Source of the DNA: Pseudomonas jinjuensis
Lineage (GTDB): Bacteria; Pseudomonadota; Gammaproteobacteria; Pseudomonadales; Pseudomonadaceae
Reading direction: 5' to 3'
NCBI RefSeq assembly: GCF_900103845.1
Contig: NZ_FNIJ01000017.1
Coordinates: forward strand, 1-64,000
Length of the DNA: 64,000 nucleotides
Numbering within the stretch: position 1 is the stretch's first letter; the number at the start of each line of letters is the position of its first letter. The translations under genes were made by a program, and so were the position numbers. The notes under the pieces were generated by a model, which saw only the letters and a list, made by a program, of their open reading frames with translations, did no database searches and was not told the DNA's origin. Below are positions 17,987 through 27,509 of the stretch, in pieces.

Positions 17987-19087
17987 ATGAATGTGCTGTT
18001 TCTGGCCCTGGCCAAGCACCAGAGCCTGTATTTCCAACGTCTCCTGGAGGAGACCTCGCTGGCAGGGCGCGTCGTCGCTCCGAATCGCCTTCCGCTGCCG
18101 TCGCTGCGCGGCCTGAGGGCGGTGCTGTCGCGGACCGACTGGTCCCGCCTGGTGGAGGACAAGTGCCACGAGCGCCGGGTCAAGGGCAAATATGCGGGGC
18201 TCGTCTACCGGCTGCTGCTGCGCCTGGAAATCCTGGTGATGGGCCTGCGCTTCCGGGCGCTGCTCGAACGTGAGCGCCCCGACGCGGTGGCGGTGTGGAA
18301 TGGCGCCAATCGCTACTGCCAGTTGCTGCTGAGCCTGCTTCCGGCCGGCACCCGCTCGTTCTTCTTCGAGAACGGCCTGCTGCCCGACACCACGACGCTG
18401 GACCCGCAGGGGGTCAACTTCCTCAACTCGGTGCCGCGCGATGCCGCCTTCTACCGCGACTACGCCCAACGCCAGGAGATCGGCGAGCAGAGCAGGGTCA
18501 GCCTGATACCGCGCAAGCCGCGCGTCACCGGGCAGGCCGCGATCCGCCTGCCCGAGCGCTTCGTGTTCATCCCGTTCCAGGACGATCGCGACACCCAGGT
18601 GCGGCTGTTCTCGCCCTGGGTGCGCGACATGCGCGAGCTGTTCGCCGTGGGCGAGCGGCTTGCCAGCGAGGCCGGGCTGACGGTGGTGTTCAAGGAGCAC
18701 CCGTCCAGCCGGGAGAGCTATCCGGAGCTGCACGAGCGCACCAGCGACAGGCTGATGTTCGCCAACGGCAATGCCACCCAGGAACTGATCGAGGCCGCGG
18801 ATTTCGTGGTCACCCTGAATTCGACGGTCGGCCTGGAAAGCCTGCTGCTGGGCAAGCCGCTGCTCACCCTCGGCCAGGCGTTCTACAACGTCGAGGGCGT
18901 GGTGATGCACGCCGGGAGTGCGGAAGAGGCGCTCAGGATTGTCAGGACATTCCCGAACTGGCCGGTGGATGATGTGCTGCGCAAGAGCTTCCTGCATTAT
19001 CTGCACCACGAATATTGCGTACCCGGGCGCTGGCAGGACTCCTCCGCGGAGCACCTGCAGGAAGTCGCGCGGCGCATGCAGGCATGA
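17987..19087 (+). CDS. KpsS/LipB-like capsular polysaccharide synthesis protein
   Basis: A 366-aa protein. The motif FFENGLLPDTTTLDPQGVN followed by NSVPR matches the signature of Capsule_synth (KpsC/KpsS, often Kdo-transferase-like) proteins. VVFKEHPSS and FVVTLNSTVGLESLLLGKPL form the C-terminal donor-site region. Members often transfer Kdo or related sugars to lipid anchors or polysaccharide ends. Here it sits just before the O-antigen ligase, so a core-terminal or O-chain cap sugar is an inference. It is preceded by a short 30-bp gap. Confidence 0.75.
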   Translation: MNVLFLALAKHQSLYFQRLLEETSLAGRVVAPNRLPLPSLRGLRAVLSRTDWSRLVEDKCHERRVKGKYAGLVYRLLLRLEILVMGLRFRALLERERPDAVAVWNGANRYCQLLLSLLPAGTRSFFFENGLLPDTTTLDPQGVNFLNSVPRDAAFYRDYAQRQEIGEQSRVSLIPRKPRVTGQAAIRLPERFVFIPFQDDRDTQVRLFSPWVRDMRELFAVGERLASEAGLTVVFKEHPSSRESYPELHERTSDRLMFANGNATQELIEAADFVVTLNSTVGLESLLLGKPLLTLGQAFYNVEGVVMHAGSAEEALRIVRTFPNWPVDDVLRKSFLHYLHHEYCVPGRWQDSSAEHLQEVARRMQA

Positions 19088-19103
19088 AGACGGAAGGTAG
19101 AAA

Positions 19104-20291
19104 TTGAATCGCACGGACAGGCTTGGTCGTTTTTTCCGCTACTGGATGGCTCTCGGACTCTTTCTGCAACTCGCCGGCCTCTGCTTCGTGCCGGACGGCA
19201 GCCGCTACACCACCATCGCCAACCTCTCGCTGTTCCTGCCGGCGCTGTTGTCGTTGCCGCTGTTCCGTCCCTGGACGCAGTGGTCGCGTTCCTCGATCCT
19301 GTGGTTGCTGGCGCTGCTGTTCTGGGTGCTGGGCGTGGCGTTGCTCAACGAGGGCAGCGAGGGAGGGGCGGTGCGCTGGCTGAGGGTCACGCTCTACGCC
19401 TGGCTGTACGTATCCGCCATCAGCGTGGTGATGCAGGACCGCGTGCTGTGGAACCGGCTGCTGGGAGCGGTGGTGCTGGTCTGCGGGCTGTTCGCTGCGC
19501 TCAGCCTGGTCCAGGCTCTGTTCATCGAGGAGCGCGGCTGGACCTTCAGGGCCTTCCGCCTGGCCTCCTGGGGCGGGCACGAGATGGCCGACTTCCGCAA
19601 CCCGATCGTCTCGGCGCTGTACTTCGGCATGCTGCTGCTGGTGGCCCTGCACCTGGCGAGCAGGTCCGCCGGCGTATTGCGCTGGCTATACTCCCTCGCC
19701 GCGGCGCTGATGCTGGCGTACCTGTACTTCACCTACAGCCGTGGCGTCTGGGCGGCGGGCGTGGTTGGCGCCTTCGTGCTGTTCTGGTCGCCCGCCGACC
19801 GGCGGACGGCGGTCAGGTGGCTGCTGGCCACCGCATCCCTGGTTCTGATCATCCTGCTCTGGCTGGGTTGGAACAAGGCGGTGGACATGAGCTTCCGCGA
19901 CGTCATCTTCTACGGCTGGTGGCATCAGATACAGGCGTTCTGGCTGTGGGGCTTCGGCGCCGGAGCCGATGCCAACATCTGCATCAGCGAGCTGAACCGC
20001 TGCTTCAACCAGGCCCACAGCCTGTACCTGCAGTTCACCTTCGAGTACGGACTGCCGGGACTTCTGCTGTTGCTGGCGTTCGTCTGGGTCCTGACACGCA
20101 ACGGCCTGCGCCTGCGCGGACACGACGACATGGCGACACTGGCACTGGCGCTGGTCGCGTTCATGCTGGTATCGGCAGTCGCCAACTACTATGTGATCTT
20201 CCTGCGCCCAGGCGTATTCTGGATGGTGTTCTGGGTTCCGGCCGGGATGCTGGTGGCAATGTCTTCCCGATTGTGTGTCGAGAGAGTGTGA
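19104..20291 (+). CDS. waaL: O-antigen ligase WaaL family
   Basis: A 395-aa polytopic membrane protein with about ten hydrophobic segments. The periplasmic loop contains FNQAHSLYLQFTFEYGLPG, the Wzy_C-type region whose His is conserved in WaaL ligases. It should join undecaprenyl-linked O-polysaccharide to core-lipid A in the periplasm. The start is TTG at 19104 with GGAAGG upstream; the next in-frame ATG (19146) would trim 14 residues. Position between outer-core genes and msbA matches PAO1 PA4999. Confidence 0.87.
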   Translation: MNRTDRLGRFFRYWMALGLFLQLAGLCFVPDGSRYTTIANLSLFLPALLSLPLFRPWTQWSRSSILWLLALLFWVLGVALLNEGSEGGAVRWLRVTLYAWLYVSAISVVMQDRVLWNRLLGAVVLVCGLFAALSLVQALFIEERGWTFRAFRLASWGGHEMADFRNPIVSALYFGMLLLVALHLASRSAGVLRWLYSLAAALMLAYLYFTYSRGVWAAGVVGAFVLFWSPADRRTAVRWLLATASLVLIILLWLGWNKAVDMSFRDVIFYGWWHQIQAFWLWGFGAGADANICISELNRCFNQAHSLYLQFTFEYGLPGLLLLLAFVWVLTRNGLRLRGHDDMATLALALVAFMLVSAVANYYVIFLRPGVFWMVFWVPAGMLVAMSSRLCVERV

Positions 20292-20294
20292 AAG

Positions 20295-20870
20295 ATGAGT
20301 CTGCTGGCTGCGTTACGCCAACTGAAGCGTTACTGGTGCATCGAAATCCTCGGTAGTGAAAGCAAGTCGTTTTCCTGGCGACGGGTGCGGCAGAAATGCA
20401 AGCGCAGCAACAGGTACGCCTACCTGTTCTGGTTCCGCATCGCCTATGTGATGAACCAGAGTCGCAGCAGCTTCTGGCGGCGCCGGGCCAAGCTGCTGAA
20501 CGAGCGGCTCAGCAGGCGTTTCAACGTGGAGATCATGCTCGGCGCCGAGGTTGGCGAGGGGCTGTGGATCGCCCATCCCACGGGGATCGTGATCAGCGCC
20601 TACGCGCGCATCGGCAGCAACTTCCGCATCTGGCAGAACTGTACCGTGGGCATCAAGGGCGGTGAGGGTCAGAAGATCATCAGGATCGGCAACAACGTTC
20701 GCCTGTCAGCGCATTCCTGCATCATCGGCGATGTCATCCGGATCGGCGACAACGTCACCATCGGCGCCATGTCGTTCGTCAACCGCGATATTCCGGACGA
20801 TTGCCTGTACTACACCCGCAAGACCGGGGAGAGCCTTTCCCGGAACGCCGAGCCGTCAGTGGCGGCCTAG
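20295..20870 (+). CDS. Serine acetyltransferase-like hexapeptide O-acyltransferase
   Basis: A 191-aa left-handed beta-helix protein. The hexapeptide repeats run from about residue 85 (IMLGAEVGEGLWIAHP, IVISAYARIGSNFRIWQNCT, VRLSAHSCIIGDVIRIGDNV), the pattern of the SAT (CysE-like) LbetaH family including the W-I-A-H-P catalytic His. The CysE N-terminal helical domain is missing, so serine is not the likely acceptor. It follows waaL by three bases and probably acetylates an LPS core or O-chain sugar. Confidence 0.83.
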   Translation: MSLLAALRQLKRYWCIEILGSESKSFSWRRVRQKCKRSNRYAYLFWFRIAYVMNQSRSSFWRRRAKLLNERLSRRFNVEIMLGAEVGEGLWIAHPTGIVISAYARIGSNFRIWQNCTVGIKGGEGQKIIRIGNNVRLSAHSCIIGDVIRIGDNVTIGAMSFVNRDIPDDCLYYTRKTGESLSRNAEPSVAA

Positions 20871-20876
20871 TCCCTT

Positions 20877-21485
20877 TCAGCCATTCCTCGATATCTGCCA
20901 CAGCGCCCCACAGTCGAAACCCAGGCGGCTCTTCCTCACGTAGTGCTCGAAATGGGCGCGGTTCCTGCGGACCAGGGCGGAGCGCAGCGGGCCGCGCAGG
21001 AAGCGCATGTCGGAGATGTCGATCAGGGCGAAGCGGCCGTCGGGCTGGCGGATGATGTTGCCCAGGTGCAGGGAGCGGAAGTACACCCCGCGATCGTGGA
21101 GATGGTCGATGAAGGATGCCAGCGCCGGGCGCAGGCGGGCTTCGGCGGCGGGGTCCTGGTCGATCAGCTGGCGCAGGCTGTCGCCCGGCACCGGCTGGTA
21201 GAGCACCGCGAGGACGCCGCCGTCCAGGCGCCAGGCCTGCTTCACCGTGACCGTCGGGATGCCCAGGCGGTGCAGGCGGCGGGCGTTGCGGATGAACTTC
21301 ATGGCGGCGGGGAACAGCCGGGACAGGCTGAGCCCCTTGCGCGGGTAGAACAGCTTGAGGATGTCCTGATCCGCCAGGCGCAGCACCTTCGGGCCGTTGG
21401 CGTCGCGTTCCAGGCATTGGCTTGCGTGGCTGAGCGCCCGCAGTTCTTGCGGGGACAGATAGGGCAGGCTGAATTGCGCGAACAC
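20877..21485 (-). CDS. Kinase-like (InaA/toluene-tolerance type) protein, LPS locus
   Basis: A 202-aa protein in the position of PA4998, convergent with the acetyltransferase and divergent from msbA. The start is GTG at 21485 with AGAGG upstream. It resembles LPS kinases: K44 in ILKLFYP, then YFRSLHLGN followed by LIDISDM (D156). The catalytic loop has Ser (S138) where HxD kinases have Asp, while the Asn and the second Asp remain, so activity is uncertain. I recall similar loops in Pseudomonas proteins annotated as toluene-tolerance proteins. Confidence 0.78.
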   Translation of the reverse strand: MFAQFSLPYLSPQELRALSHASQCLERDANGPKVLRLADQDILKLFYPRKGLSLSRLFPAAMKFIRNARRLHRLGIPTVTVKQAWRLDGGVLAVLYQPVPGDSLRQLIDQDPAAEARLRPALASFIDHLHDRGVYFRSLHLGNIIRQPDGRFALIDISDMRFLRGPLRSALVRRNRAHFEHYVRKSRLGFDCGALWQISRNG

Positions 21486-21552
21486 GCCGGAACCTCTGGG
21501 AAATGGGGATGGCTATGATGCCCGATGGCCCGGCGCCGACCAATAGGCGGTG

Positions 21553-21581
21553 GTCGTGGTGGTCTGCATAGCTGATACAAT
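21553..21581 (+). promoter_or_regulatory. Possible sigma-70 promoter for msbA
   Basis: A TACAAT -10 hexamer (21576-21581) inside GATACAAT lies 30 bp before the msbA start, in a divergent intergenic region. The -35 part is poor (GTCGTG at 17-bp spacing). Reported for the -10 only. Confidence 0.35.
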
Positions 21582-21611
21582 CAGGCATTTGGCCCAGAGC
21601 ATCAGATCTCG

Positions 21612-23438
21612 ATGACCGATGTAAGCGCAAAGAAACCCTCCGCCTCCAGCCTGCGGATCTACCTCCGCCTGCTGGGCTATGTGCGGCCCTACTGGGGCAT
21701 GTTCGGCCTCAGCATCGTCGGCTTCCTGATCTTCGCCGCCACCCAGCCGATGCTGGCGGGCATCCTCAAGTACTTCGTCGACGGCCTGGCCAATCCCGAT
21801 GCGGTGCTCTTTCCCCAGGCGCCATGGGCCTGGGCGCGCGAGCTCAAGCTGCTGCTCGCCGTTCCGCTGCTGGTGGTGCTGATCGCGGTGTGGCAGGGCA
21901 TCGGTTCCTTCCTCGGCAACTACTACATCGCCCGGGTTTCCCTGGGGCTGGTGCAGGACCTGCGGATCGCCCTGTTCAACAACCTGCTGACCCTGCCCAA
22001 CCGCTATTTCGACAGCCACAACTCCGGGCATCTGGTCTCGCGCATCACCTTCAACGTGACCATGGTCACCGGCGCCGCCACCGATGCGATCAAGGTGGTG
22101 ATCCGCGAGGGCATGACCGTGGTCTTCCTGTTCCTCTCGCTGCTCTACATGAACTGGAAGCTGACCCTGGTGATGGTGGCGATCCTGCCGGTCATCGCCC
22201 TGATGGTGACCCAGGCCAGCCGCAAGTTCCGCAAGCAGAGCAAGAAGATCCAGGTGGCCATGGGCGACGTCACCCACGTCTCCTCCGAGACCATCCAGGG
22301 CTACCGGGTGGTGCGCAGCTTCGGCGGCGAGCCCTACGAGCGCAAGCGCTTCCTCGCGGTGACCAGTGAGAACACCGAGAAGAACCTGCGCATGAACAAG
22401 ACCTCGGCGGTCTACACGCCCATGCTGCAGCTGGTGATCTACAGCGCGATGGCCGTGGTCCTCTACCTGGTGCTGCTGCTGCGCGGCGATGCCTCGGTGG
22501 GCGACCTGGTGGCCTATATCTCCATGGCCGGCCTGCTGCCAAAGCCGATCCGCCAGCTCTCCGAGGTCAGCTCGACCATCCAGAAGGGCGTGGCCGGCGC
22601 GGAGAGCATCTTCGAGCAGCTCGACGAGGCGCCCGAGGTGGACAACGGCACCGTCGAGCGCGAGCGGGTCAGCGGCCGCCTGGAAGTGAAGAACCTCAGC
22701 TTCACCTATCCGGGCAGCGAGAAGCGCGTGCTCAACGACCTCAGCTTCAGCGTCCAGCCGGGACAGATGGTCGCCCTGGTCGGCCGCTCCGGCAGCGGCA
22801 AGTCGACCCTGGCCAACCTGATCCCGCGTTTCTATTCCCACAGCGAAGGGCAGATCCTCCTCGACGGAGTGGACGTCGAGGACTACCGGCTGACCAACCT
22901 GCGCCGGCACATCGCGCTGGTGACCCAGCAGGTCAACCTGTTCAACGACAGCGTGCTGAACAACATCGCCTACGGCGACCTCGCCGGCAAGCCGCGCAGC
23001 GAGGTGGAGAAGGCCGCCGAGGACGCCTTCGCCCGGGAGTTCATCGACCGCCTGCCGCGGGGCTTCGACACCGAGGTCGGCGAGAACGGCGTGATGCTCT
23101 CCGGCGGCCAGCGCCAGCGCCTGGCGATCGCCCGTGCGCTGCTCAAGGATGCGCCGCTGCTGATCCTCGACGAGGCCACCTCGGCGCTGGATACCGAGTC
23201 CGAGCGGCACATCCAGGCAGCCCTGGAGAAGGTCATGGAAGGGCGTACCACGCTGGTGATCGCGCACCGCCTGAGCACCATCGAAAGCGCCGACCTGATC
23301 CTGGTGATGGACCAGGGGCATATCGTCGAGCGCGGCACCCATGATCAATTGATCGCCCAGAACGGCTACTACGCGCGCCTGCACGCCCGCCAGTTCGCCG
23401 ACGAGCCCGCCGAAGACGGCATCAGCGAGTCGGTCTGA
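21612..23438 (+). CDS. msbA: Lipid A export ATP-binding/permease protein MsbA
   Basis: MsbA is a homodimeric ABC exporter that flips core-lipid A across the inner membrane. The protein is 608 aa: six membrane segments in the first 330 residues, then a nucleotide-binding domain with Walker A GRSGSGKSTL, signature MLSGGQRQRLAIARAL and Walker B LLILDEATSALDTES. It is first of a plus-strand run with the Mig-14-like gene two bases after its stop, in the same context as PAO1 PA4997. Confidence 0.95.
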   Translation: MTDVSAKKPSASSLRIYLRLLGYVRPYWGMFGLSIVGFLIFAATQPMLAGILKYFVDGLANPDAVLFPQAPWAWARELKLLLAVPLLVVLIAVWQGIGSFLGNYYIARVSLGLVQDLRIALFNNLLTLPNRYFDSHNSGHLVSRITFNVTMVTGAATDAIKVVIREGMTVVFLFLSLLYMNWKLTLVMVAILPVIALMVTQASRKFRKQSKKIQVAMGDVTHVSSETIQGYRVVRSFGGEPYERKRFLAVTSENTEKNLRMNKTSAVYTPMLQLVIYSAMAVVLYLVLLLRGDASVGDLVAYISMAGLLPKPIRQLSEVSSTIQKGVAGAESIFEQLDEAPEVDNGTVERERVSGRLEVKNLSFTYPGSEKRVLNDLSFSVQPGQMVALVGRSGSGKSTLANLIPRFYSHSEGQILLDGVDVEDYRLTNLRRHIALVTQQVNLFNDSVLNNIAYGDLAGKPRSEVEKAAEDAFAREFIDRLPRGFDTEVGENGVMLSGGQRQRLAIARALLKDAPLLILDEATSALDTESERHIQAALEKVMEGRTTLVIAHRLSTIESADLILVMDQGHIVERGTHDQLIAQNGYYARLHARQFADEPAEDGISESV

Positions 23439-23440
23439 AC

Positions 23441-24343
23441 ATGTCGCTACTGAATCGACTGCGCTTCGTCCGCGAGCGCGACTGGACGCCGATCGACGCA
23501 CAATCCTACGCCAGCGCCTGGCAGCGCTTCGGCGGCAGCGTCGTTACCCACCCGCAGGTCGTCGAGCGCCTGGCCGGCCTGGCCGGCATCCCGGTGCGCT
23601 ACCTCGGCTGGTTCGAGGGCGACGAGCTGCGCGCCGCGATCCCCACCTGGGGGCGGCACCTGGCGCTGTCCAAGGATGTGCTCAAGCGCGAAGGCAAGAA
23701 GGCGCTGTTCGACCTGGGCAACGCCGAAGTGATACTGCCGATCGCCGCGGAAGCGCGGGTCGCCCTGCGGCACCGGGTGCGCTACCTGTCCGAACTGAAC
23801 CGCGAGCAGGTCCTCGACGCCCGTTCGCAGGCCGAGGAACTGGCGATGAACCGTGCGCCGGCGGATTTCTCGAAGAAATTCCGCTACAACCAGCGCCGCG
23901 AACAGCGCCTGCTGGAGGAGGCGGGCGGCGTGCTGCGGCCGATGAGCGAGCTGGGCGCCGACGAGCAGGCGCGCATCTATGCCGAGCTGTTCCAGCGCCG
24001 CTGGGGCTTCGAGGCGCCGGGCAAGGCACGGCTGGCCGAGGTGTTCGGCCTGTTGCGCGAATTCATGCGCGGCTCGCTGGCCTATCTCGACGGCGAGCCG
24101 GTGGCGATCCAGATCCTCTACCGGGTCGAGGCGCCGAAGTGGATCAGCATGGAATACATCAACGGTGGGGTCGCGCCGGAGAATCGCGAGTTCAGTCCCG
24201 GCAGCGTGCTCAGCTACGTCAACACCCAGGAGGCCTGGGCCGATGCCGAGGCGCTGGGCAAGCCGCTACGCTATTCCTTCGGCCGCGCCGACCGCGAGTA
24301 CAAGGACCGCTGGTGCCATCGCGTGCCGGTATTCCAGGTCTGA
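23441..24343 (+). CDS. Mig-14-like GNAT-fold protein
   Basis: A 300-aa protein resembling Mig-14 of Salmonella and PA5003 of PAO1, linked in those organisms to resistance against antimicrobial peptides. The middle FSKKFRYNQRREQRLL and C-terminal FSPGSVLSYVNTQEAW plus RYSFGRADREYKDRW fit a FemAB/GNAT-like fold. No signal peptide. It starts two bases after msbA, so it is probably co-transcribed with it. In PAO1, as I remember it, the gene lies a few genes further from msbA, so the outer-core region has been rearranged. Confidence 0.82.
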   Translation: MSLLNRLRFVRERDWTPIDAQSYASAWQRFGGSVVTHPQVVERLAGLAGIPVRYLGWFEGDELRAAIPTWGRHLALSKDVLKREGKKALFDLGNAEVILPIAAEARVALRHRVRYLSELNREQVLDARSQAEELAMNRAPADFSKKFRYNQRREQRLLEEAGGVLRPMSELGADEQARIYAELFQRRWGFEAPGKARLAEVFGLLREFMRGSLAYLDGEPVAIQILYRVEAPKWISMEYINGGVAPENREFSPGSVLSYVNTQEAWADAEALGKPLRYSFGRADREYKDRWCHRVPVFQV

Positions 24344-24356
24344 TTTCAGGCTCTTC

Positions 24357-24490
24357 GCAGGAGCGAGCCTGCCCGCGAACTGCCTCGTCGCGAGGAATGG
24401 GTTCGCGAGCAAGGGCTAGGCGCCCCCCCTCGTTCCTACAGTTCGTGCACGGCGTATCGGCCTGTGCGCAGGAGCGGACTCCGTCCGCGA
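24357..24490. repeat. Cluster of three REP-like units between the Mig-14-like gene and dnpA
   Basis: Unit 1 at 24357-24380 (GCAGGAGCGAGCCTGCCCGC). Unit 2 at 24401-24439 is an inverted REP with a GC-rich insert around GGCTAGGCGCCCC, ending CTCGTTCCTAC. Unit 3 at 24468-24490 (GCAGGAGCGGACTCCGTCCG). They fill almost the whole 169-bp gap. Unit 2 has a close relative at 44819. Confidence 0.75.
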
Positions 24491-24512
24491 TTGGCTCTAA
24501 CGGAGATCGACC

Positions 24513-25925
24513 ATGAGCGCCCGCAAGCAGCACCTGCTCAAACAGCACCGCCGCAAGAAGCGCGTGGTACTGCTCATCGCTTTGTTGGCGCTGGTCCTGC
24601 TGGGAATCCTCGCGCCCTGGTGGAGCGTGCCGCTGGCCGTGGCGCTCGGCTGGATCGCCCATGAAGCCTGGTTCGCCGACCACCTGTTCTACTCGCCGCG
24701 CGACGACTACCGCTACGACTTCCCGCCCGGGCATGCCAGCCTGCCCGCCGCCATCGGCCCGCATGGCCTGCACATCGTCGCCGATGCGCTGCCCGCCGAT
24801 GCCGAGACACTGATCCTCGAAGTCACCCTGCGCGCCACCTGGCTCGGCCGCTGGCTCGACCCGCAGGTGCTGATCGAAGGCGCGGAGTCGGACCGGCAGG
24901 ATTTCGAGCGCGGCGTGAACGGTCGCCGCTACATCAACCTCTCCGGCCTTGGCGACGCCATCCGCGGCGGCCACCTGCGCCTGCGCGGCCGCCACTGCCG
25001 CCTGGCTGCCCAGGGCACGCTGCACGCCTTCGCCAATCCCGAGCATGGGGCGCGCCGGGTGCTGATCGTCGCGCCGCACGCCGACGATGCCGAACTGGCC
25101 GCCTTTGGCCTGTACAGCCGCGCGCAGGAAGTCGCCATCGTCACCCTGACCCAGGGCGAGATCGAGGCCGAGCATTACCGGAAGCTTGGCCTGGACAAGG
25201 CCGCCGCCGCCCGCCTGAAGGGCCGCCTGCGCACCTGGGACAGCCTGGCGGTGCCGCTGTGGGGTGGCGTCCCGGCTGGCCGTTGCGTGCAACTCGGGTA
25301 CTACTGCCTGCAACTGCCGGCGATGTTCGCCGAACAGGACAAGCCCTTCGGTTCGCGGGAGTCCGCCGAGGACGACATCCGCAGCGCCCGCCGCCACAAC
25401 CCGCTGGCCCTGCCGGCGGATACCGATGGCGTGCCGAATTGGGGTAACCTGGTCGCCGACCTCGCCGCCCTGCTCGAACACTTCCGCCCCGAGGTGCTGG
25501 TCACGCCCCATCCGCAGCTCGACCCGCACGCCGACCATGTCCACGCCACCCTCGCCGTGGAGCAGGCGATCCAGCGCAGCGTTTGGCAGCCGGATACCCT
25601 GCTGTTCTACGCCAACCACCTGCACGACAACGACCGCTGGCCGATGGGCCCCGCCGATGGCGGCATCGCCCTGCCGCCGTGCATCGAGCCGCTGCCGGCG
25701 GACGGCCTGTGGAGCCCGACCCTGGACGCCGCGACACGCATCGACAAGGCCCAGGCTCTGGCCATGCAGCACGACCTGCAGCTGCCGCTGGCGGCGAAGA
25801 AACGCCTGCGCCGGCTGATCCAGCGCGTGCTGGCCGGGCGGCGCTGGCCTGCCTCCGGGGAGGACGAATTCTTCCGCAAGGCGGTGCGCCGCCACGAGCT
25901 GTTCTGGGTGCGCAACCTCCGGTAA
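24513..25925 (+). CDS. dnpA: PIG-L family de-N-acetylase
   Basis: A 470-aa protein: an N-terminal membrane segment (about residues 16-48), a region of unknown fold, then a LmbE/PIG-L deacetylase domain with the Zn motif [14 protein letters not shown] and a second [12 protein letters not shown]. The PAO1 relative DnpA (PA5002) is a conserved LPS-locus de-N-acetylase reported to affect drug tolerance. The likely substrate is an N-acetylated core sugar. The start has CGGAGAT upstream. The gene is separated from hldE by 73 bp. Confidence 0.87.
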   Translation: MSARKQHLLKQHRRKKRVVLLIALLALVLLGILAPWWSVPLAVALGWIAHEAWFADHLFYSPRDDYRYDFPPGHASLPAAIGPHGLHIVADALPADAETLILEVTLRATWLGRWLDPQVLIEGAESDRQDFERGVNGRRYINLSGLGDAIRGGHLRLRGRHCRLAAQGTLHAFANPEHGARRVLIVAPHADDAELAAFGLYSRAQEVAIVTLTQGEIEAEHYRKLGLDKAAAARLKGRLRTWDSLAVPLWGGVPAGRCVQLGYYCLQLPAMFAEQDKPFGSRESAEDDIRSARRHNPLALPADTDGVPNWGNLVADLAALLEHFRPEVLVTPHPQLDPHADHVHATLAVEQAIQRSVWQPDTLLFYANHLHDNDRWPMGPADGGIALPPCIEPLPADGLWSPTLDAATRIDKAQALAMQHDLQLPLAAKKRLRRLIQRVLAGRRWPASGEDEFFRKAVRRHELFWVRNLR

Positions 25926-25998
25926 CGCTGGCCGCGCGCGCAAGTCCGAGGCGGCGGCTATGGTATTATCCGCGGCGATTTCGACCTGCGGAGTTCTC

Positions 25999-27420
25999 AT
26001 GAAACTGACCATGCCCCGATTCGATCAGGCCCCCGTGCTGGTGGTTGGCGACGTAATGCTCGACCGCTACTGGCACGGCGCGACCTCGCGCATCTCGCCG
26101 GAGGCGCCGGTGCCCGTGGTGCGGGTCGAGCAGCATGAGGACCGTCCCGGCGGCGCGGCCAACGTCGCGCTTAACCTGGCCGCGCTGGGCGCGCCGGCCT
26201 TCCTGGTCGGCGTCACCGGCGCCGACGAGGCCGCCGACAGCCTGAGCGACAGCCTCCAGGCCGTGGGCGTGACCACCCGCTTCCAGCGCATCGACGGGCA
26301 GCCGACCATCGTCAAGCTGCGCGTGATGAGCCGCCACCAGCAACTGCTGCGGGTGGACTTCGAGGAACCGTTCCGCACCGACCCCGTGTCGCTGACCGGC
26401 GATGTCGAGGCGCTGCTGGACCAGGTCCGCGTACTGGTGCTGTCCGACTACGGCAAGGGCGCGCTGCAGAACCACCAGGCGCTGATCCAGGCCGCCCGCA
26501 AGCGCGGCATCCCGGTGCTGGCCGATCCCAAGGGCAGGGATTTCTCCATCTATCGCGGTGCCAGCCTGATCACCCCGAACCTTTCCGAATTCGAAACCAT
26601 AGTCGGCGGCTGCAAGGACGAGGCCGAGCTGATCGCCAAGGGCCAGCGGCTGATGACCGAACTGGAGCTGGGCGCGCTGCTGGTCACCCGCGGCGAGCAC
26701 GGCATGACCCTACTGCGCCCCGGCCATGCCGAACTGCATCTGCCGGCCCGGGCGCGCGAAGTGTTCGACGTCACCGGCGCCGGCGACACCGTGATCTCCA
26801 CCCTGGCCGCGGCCCTGGCGGCGGGCGAGGACCTGCCGCAGGCGGTGGCGCTGGCCAACCTGGCCGCCGGCATCGTGGTCGGCAAGCTCGGCACCGCGGC
26901 GATCAGTGCGCCGGAACTGCGCCGCGCCGTGCAGCGCTCGGAAGGCTCCGAACGCGGAGTGCTCGGCCTGGAACAGCTGCTGCTGGCGATCGAGGACGCC
27001 CGCGCCCACGGCGAGAAGATCGTCTTCACCAACGGCTGCTTCGACATCCTCCACGCCGGCCACGTCGCCTACCTGGAGCAGGCGCGGCAGGAGGGCGACC
27101 GGCTGATCGTGGCGGTCAACGACGACGCCTCGGTGACCCGCCTGAAGGGCGCCGGCCGGCCGATCAACAGCGTCGACCGGCGCATGGCGGTGCTCGCCGG
27201 CCTGGGCGCGGTGGACTGGGTGGTGAGCTTCAGCGAGGACACCCCGGAACGCCTGCTGCGCCAGGTGCGACCGGACGTGCTGGTCAAGGGCGGCGACTAC
27301 GGCGTCGACCAGGTGGTCGGCGCGGACATCGTCAAGGCCTACGGCGGCGAAGTGCGCGTGCTGGACCTGGTGGCCAACAGCTCGACCACCATGATCGTCG
27401 AGAAGATCCGCCAGCGATAA
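25999..27420 (+). CDS. hldE: Bifunctional heptose 7-phosphate kinase / heptose 1-phosphate adenylyltransferase
   Basis: HldE makes ADP-heptose for WaaC and WaaF. The start at 25999 ([10 protein letters not shown], preceded by GGAG) gives 473 aa; an upstream GTG-frame extension to 25960 lacks support. The N-terminal ribokinase-like domain has DVTGAGDT near residue 260; the C-terminal nucleotidyltransferase has [13 protein letters not shown] near residue 343. A TATTAT -10-like hexamer lies 30-35 bp upstream. Located beside the genes that use its product. Confidence 0.95.
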   Translation: MKLTMPRFDQAPVLVVGDVMLDRYWHGATSRISPEAPVPVVRVEQHEDRPGGAANVALNLAALGAPAFLVGVTGADEAADSLSDSLQAVGVTTRFQRIDGQPTIVKLRVMSRHQQLLRVDFEEPFRTDPVSLTGDVEALLDQVRVLVLSDYGKGALQNHQALIQAARKRGIPVLADPKGRDFSIYRGASLITPNLSEFETIVGGCKDEAELIAKGQRLMTELELGALLVTRGEHGMTLLRPGHAELHLPARAREVFDVTGAGDTVISTLAAALAAGEDLPQAVALANLAAGIVVGKLGTAAISAPELRRAVQRSEGSERGVLGLEQLLLAIEDARAHGEKIVFTNGCFDILHAGHVAYLEQARQEGDRLIVAVNDDASVTRLKGAGRPINSVDRRMAVLAGLGAVDWVVSFSEDTPERLLRQVRPDVLVKGGDYGVDQVVGADIVKAYGGEVRVLDLVANSSTTMIVEKIRQR

Positions 27421-27509
27421 CCAAGAATTCCGGTCGACCATTTCGGCCCGTTGCCAGGAGGCCTGGCGGTCGGGTCGTGCCTTGTTGTACCTCGGGGGAG
27501 GGATTGGGC

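Noticed and set aside
27453..27467. GCCAGG-AGG-CCTGGC as hldE terminator
   Set aside because: Only a six-base stem with a three-base loop and no T-run.
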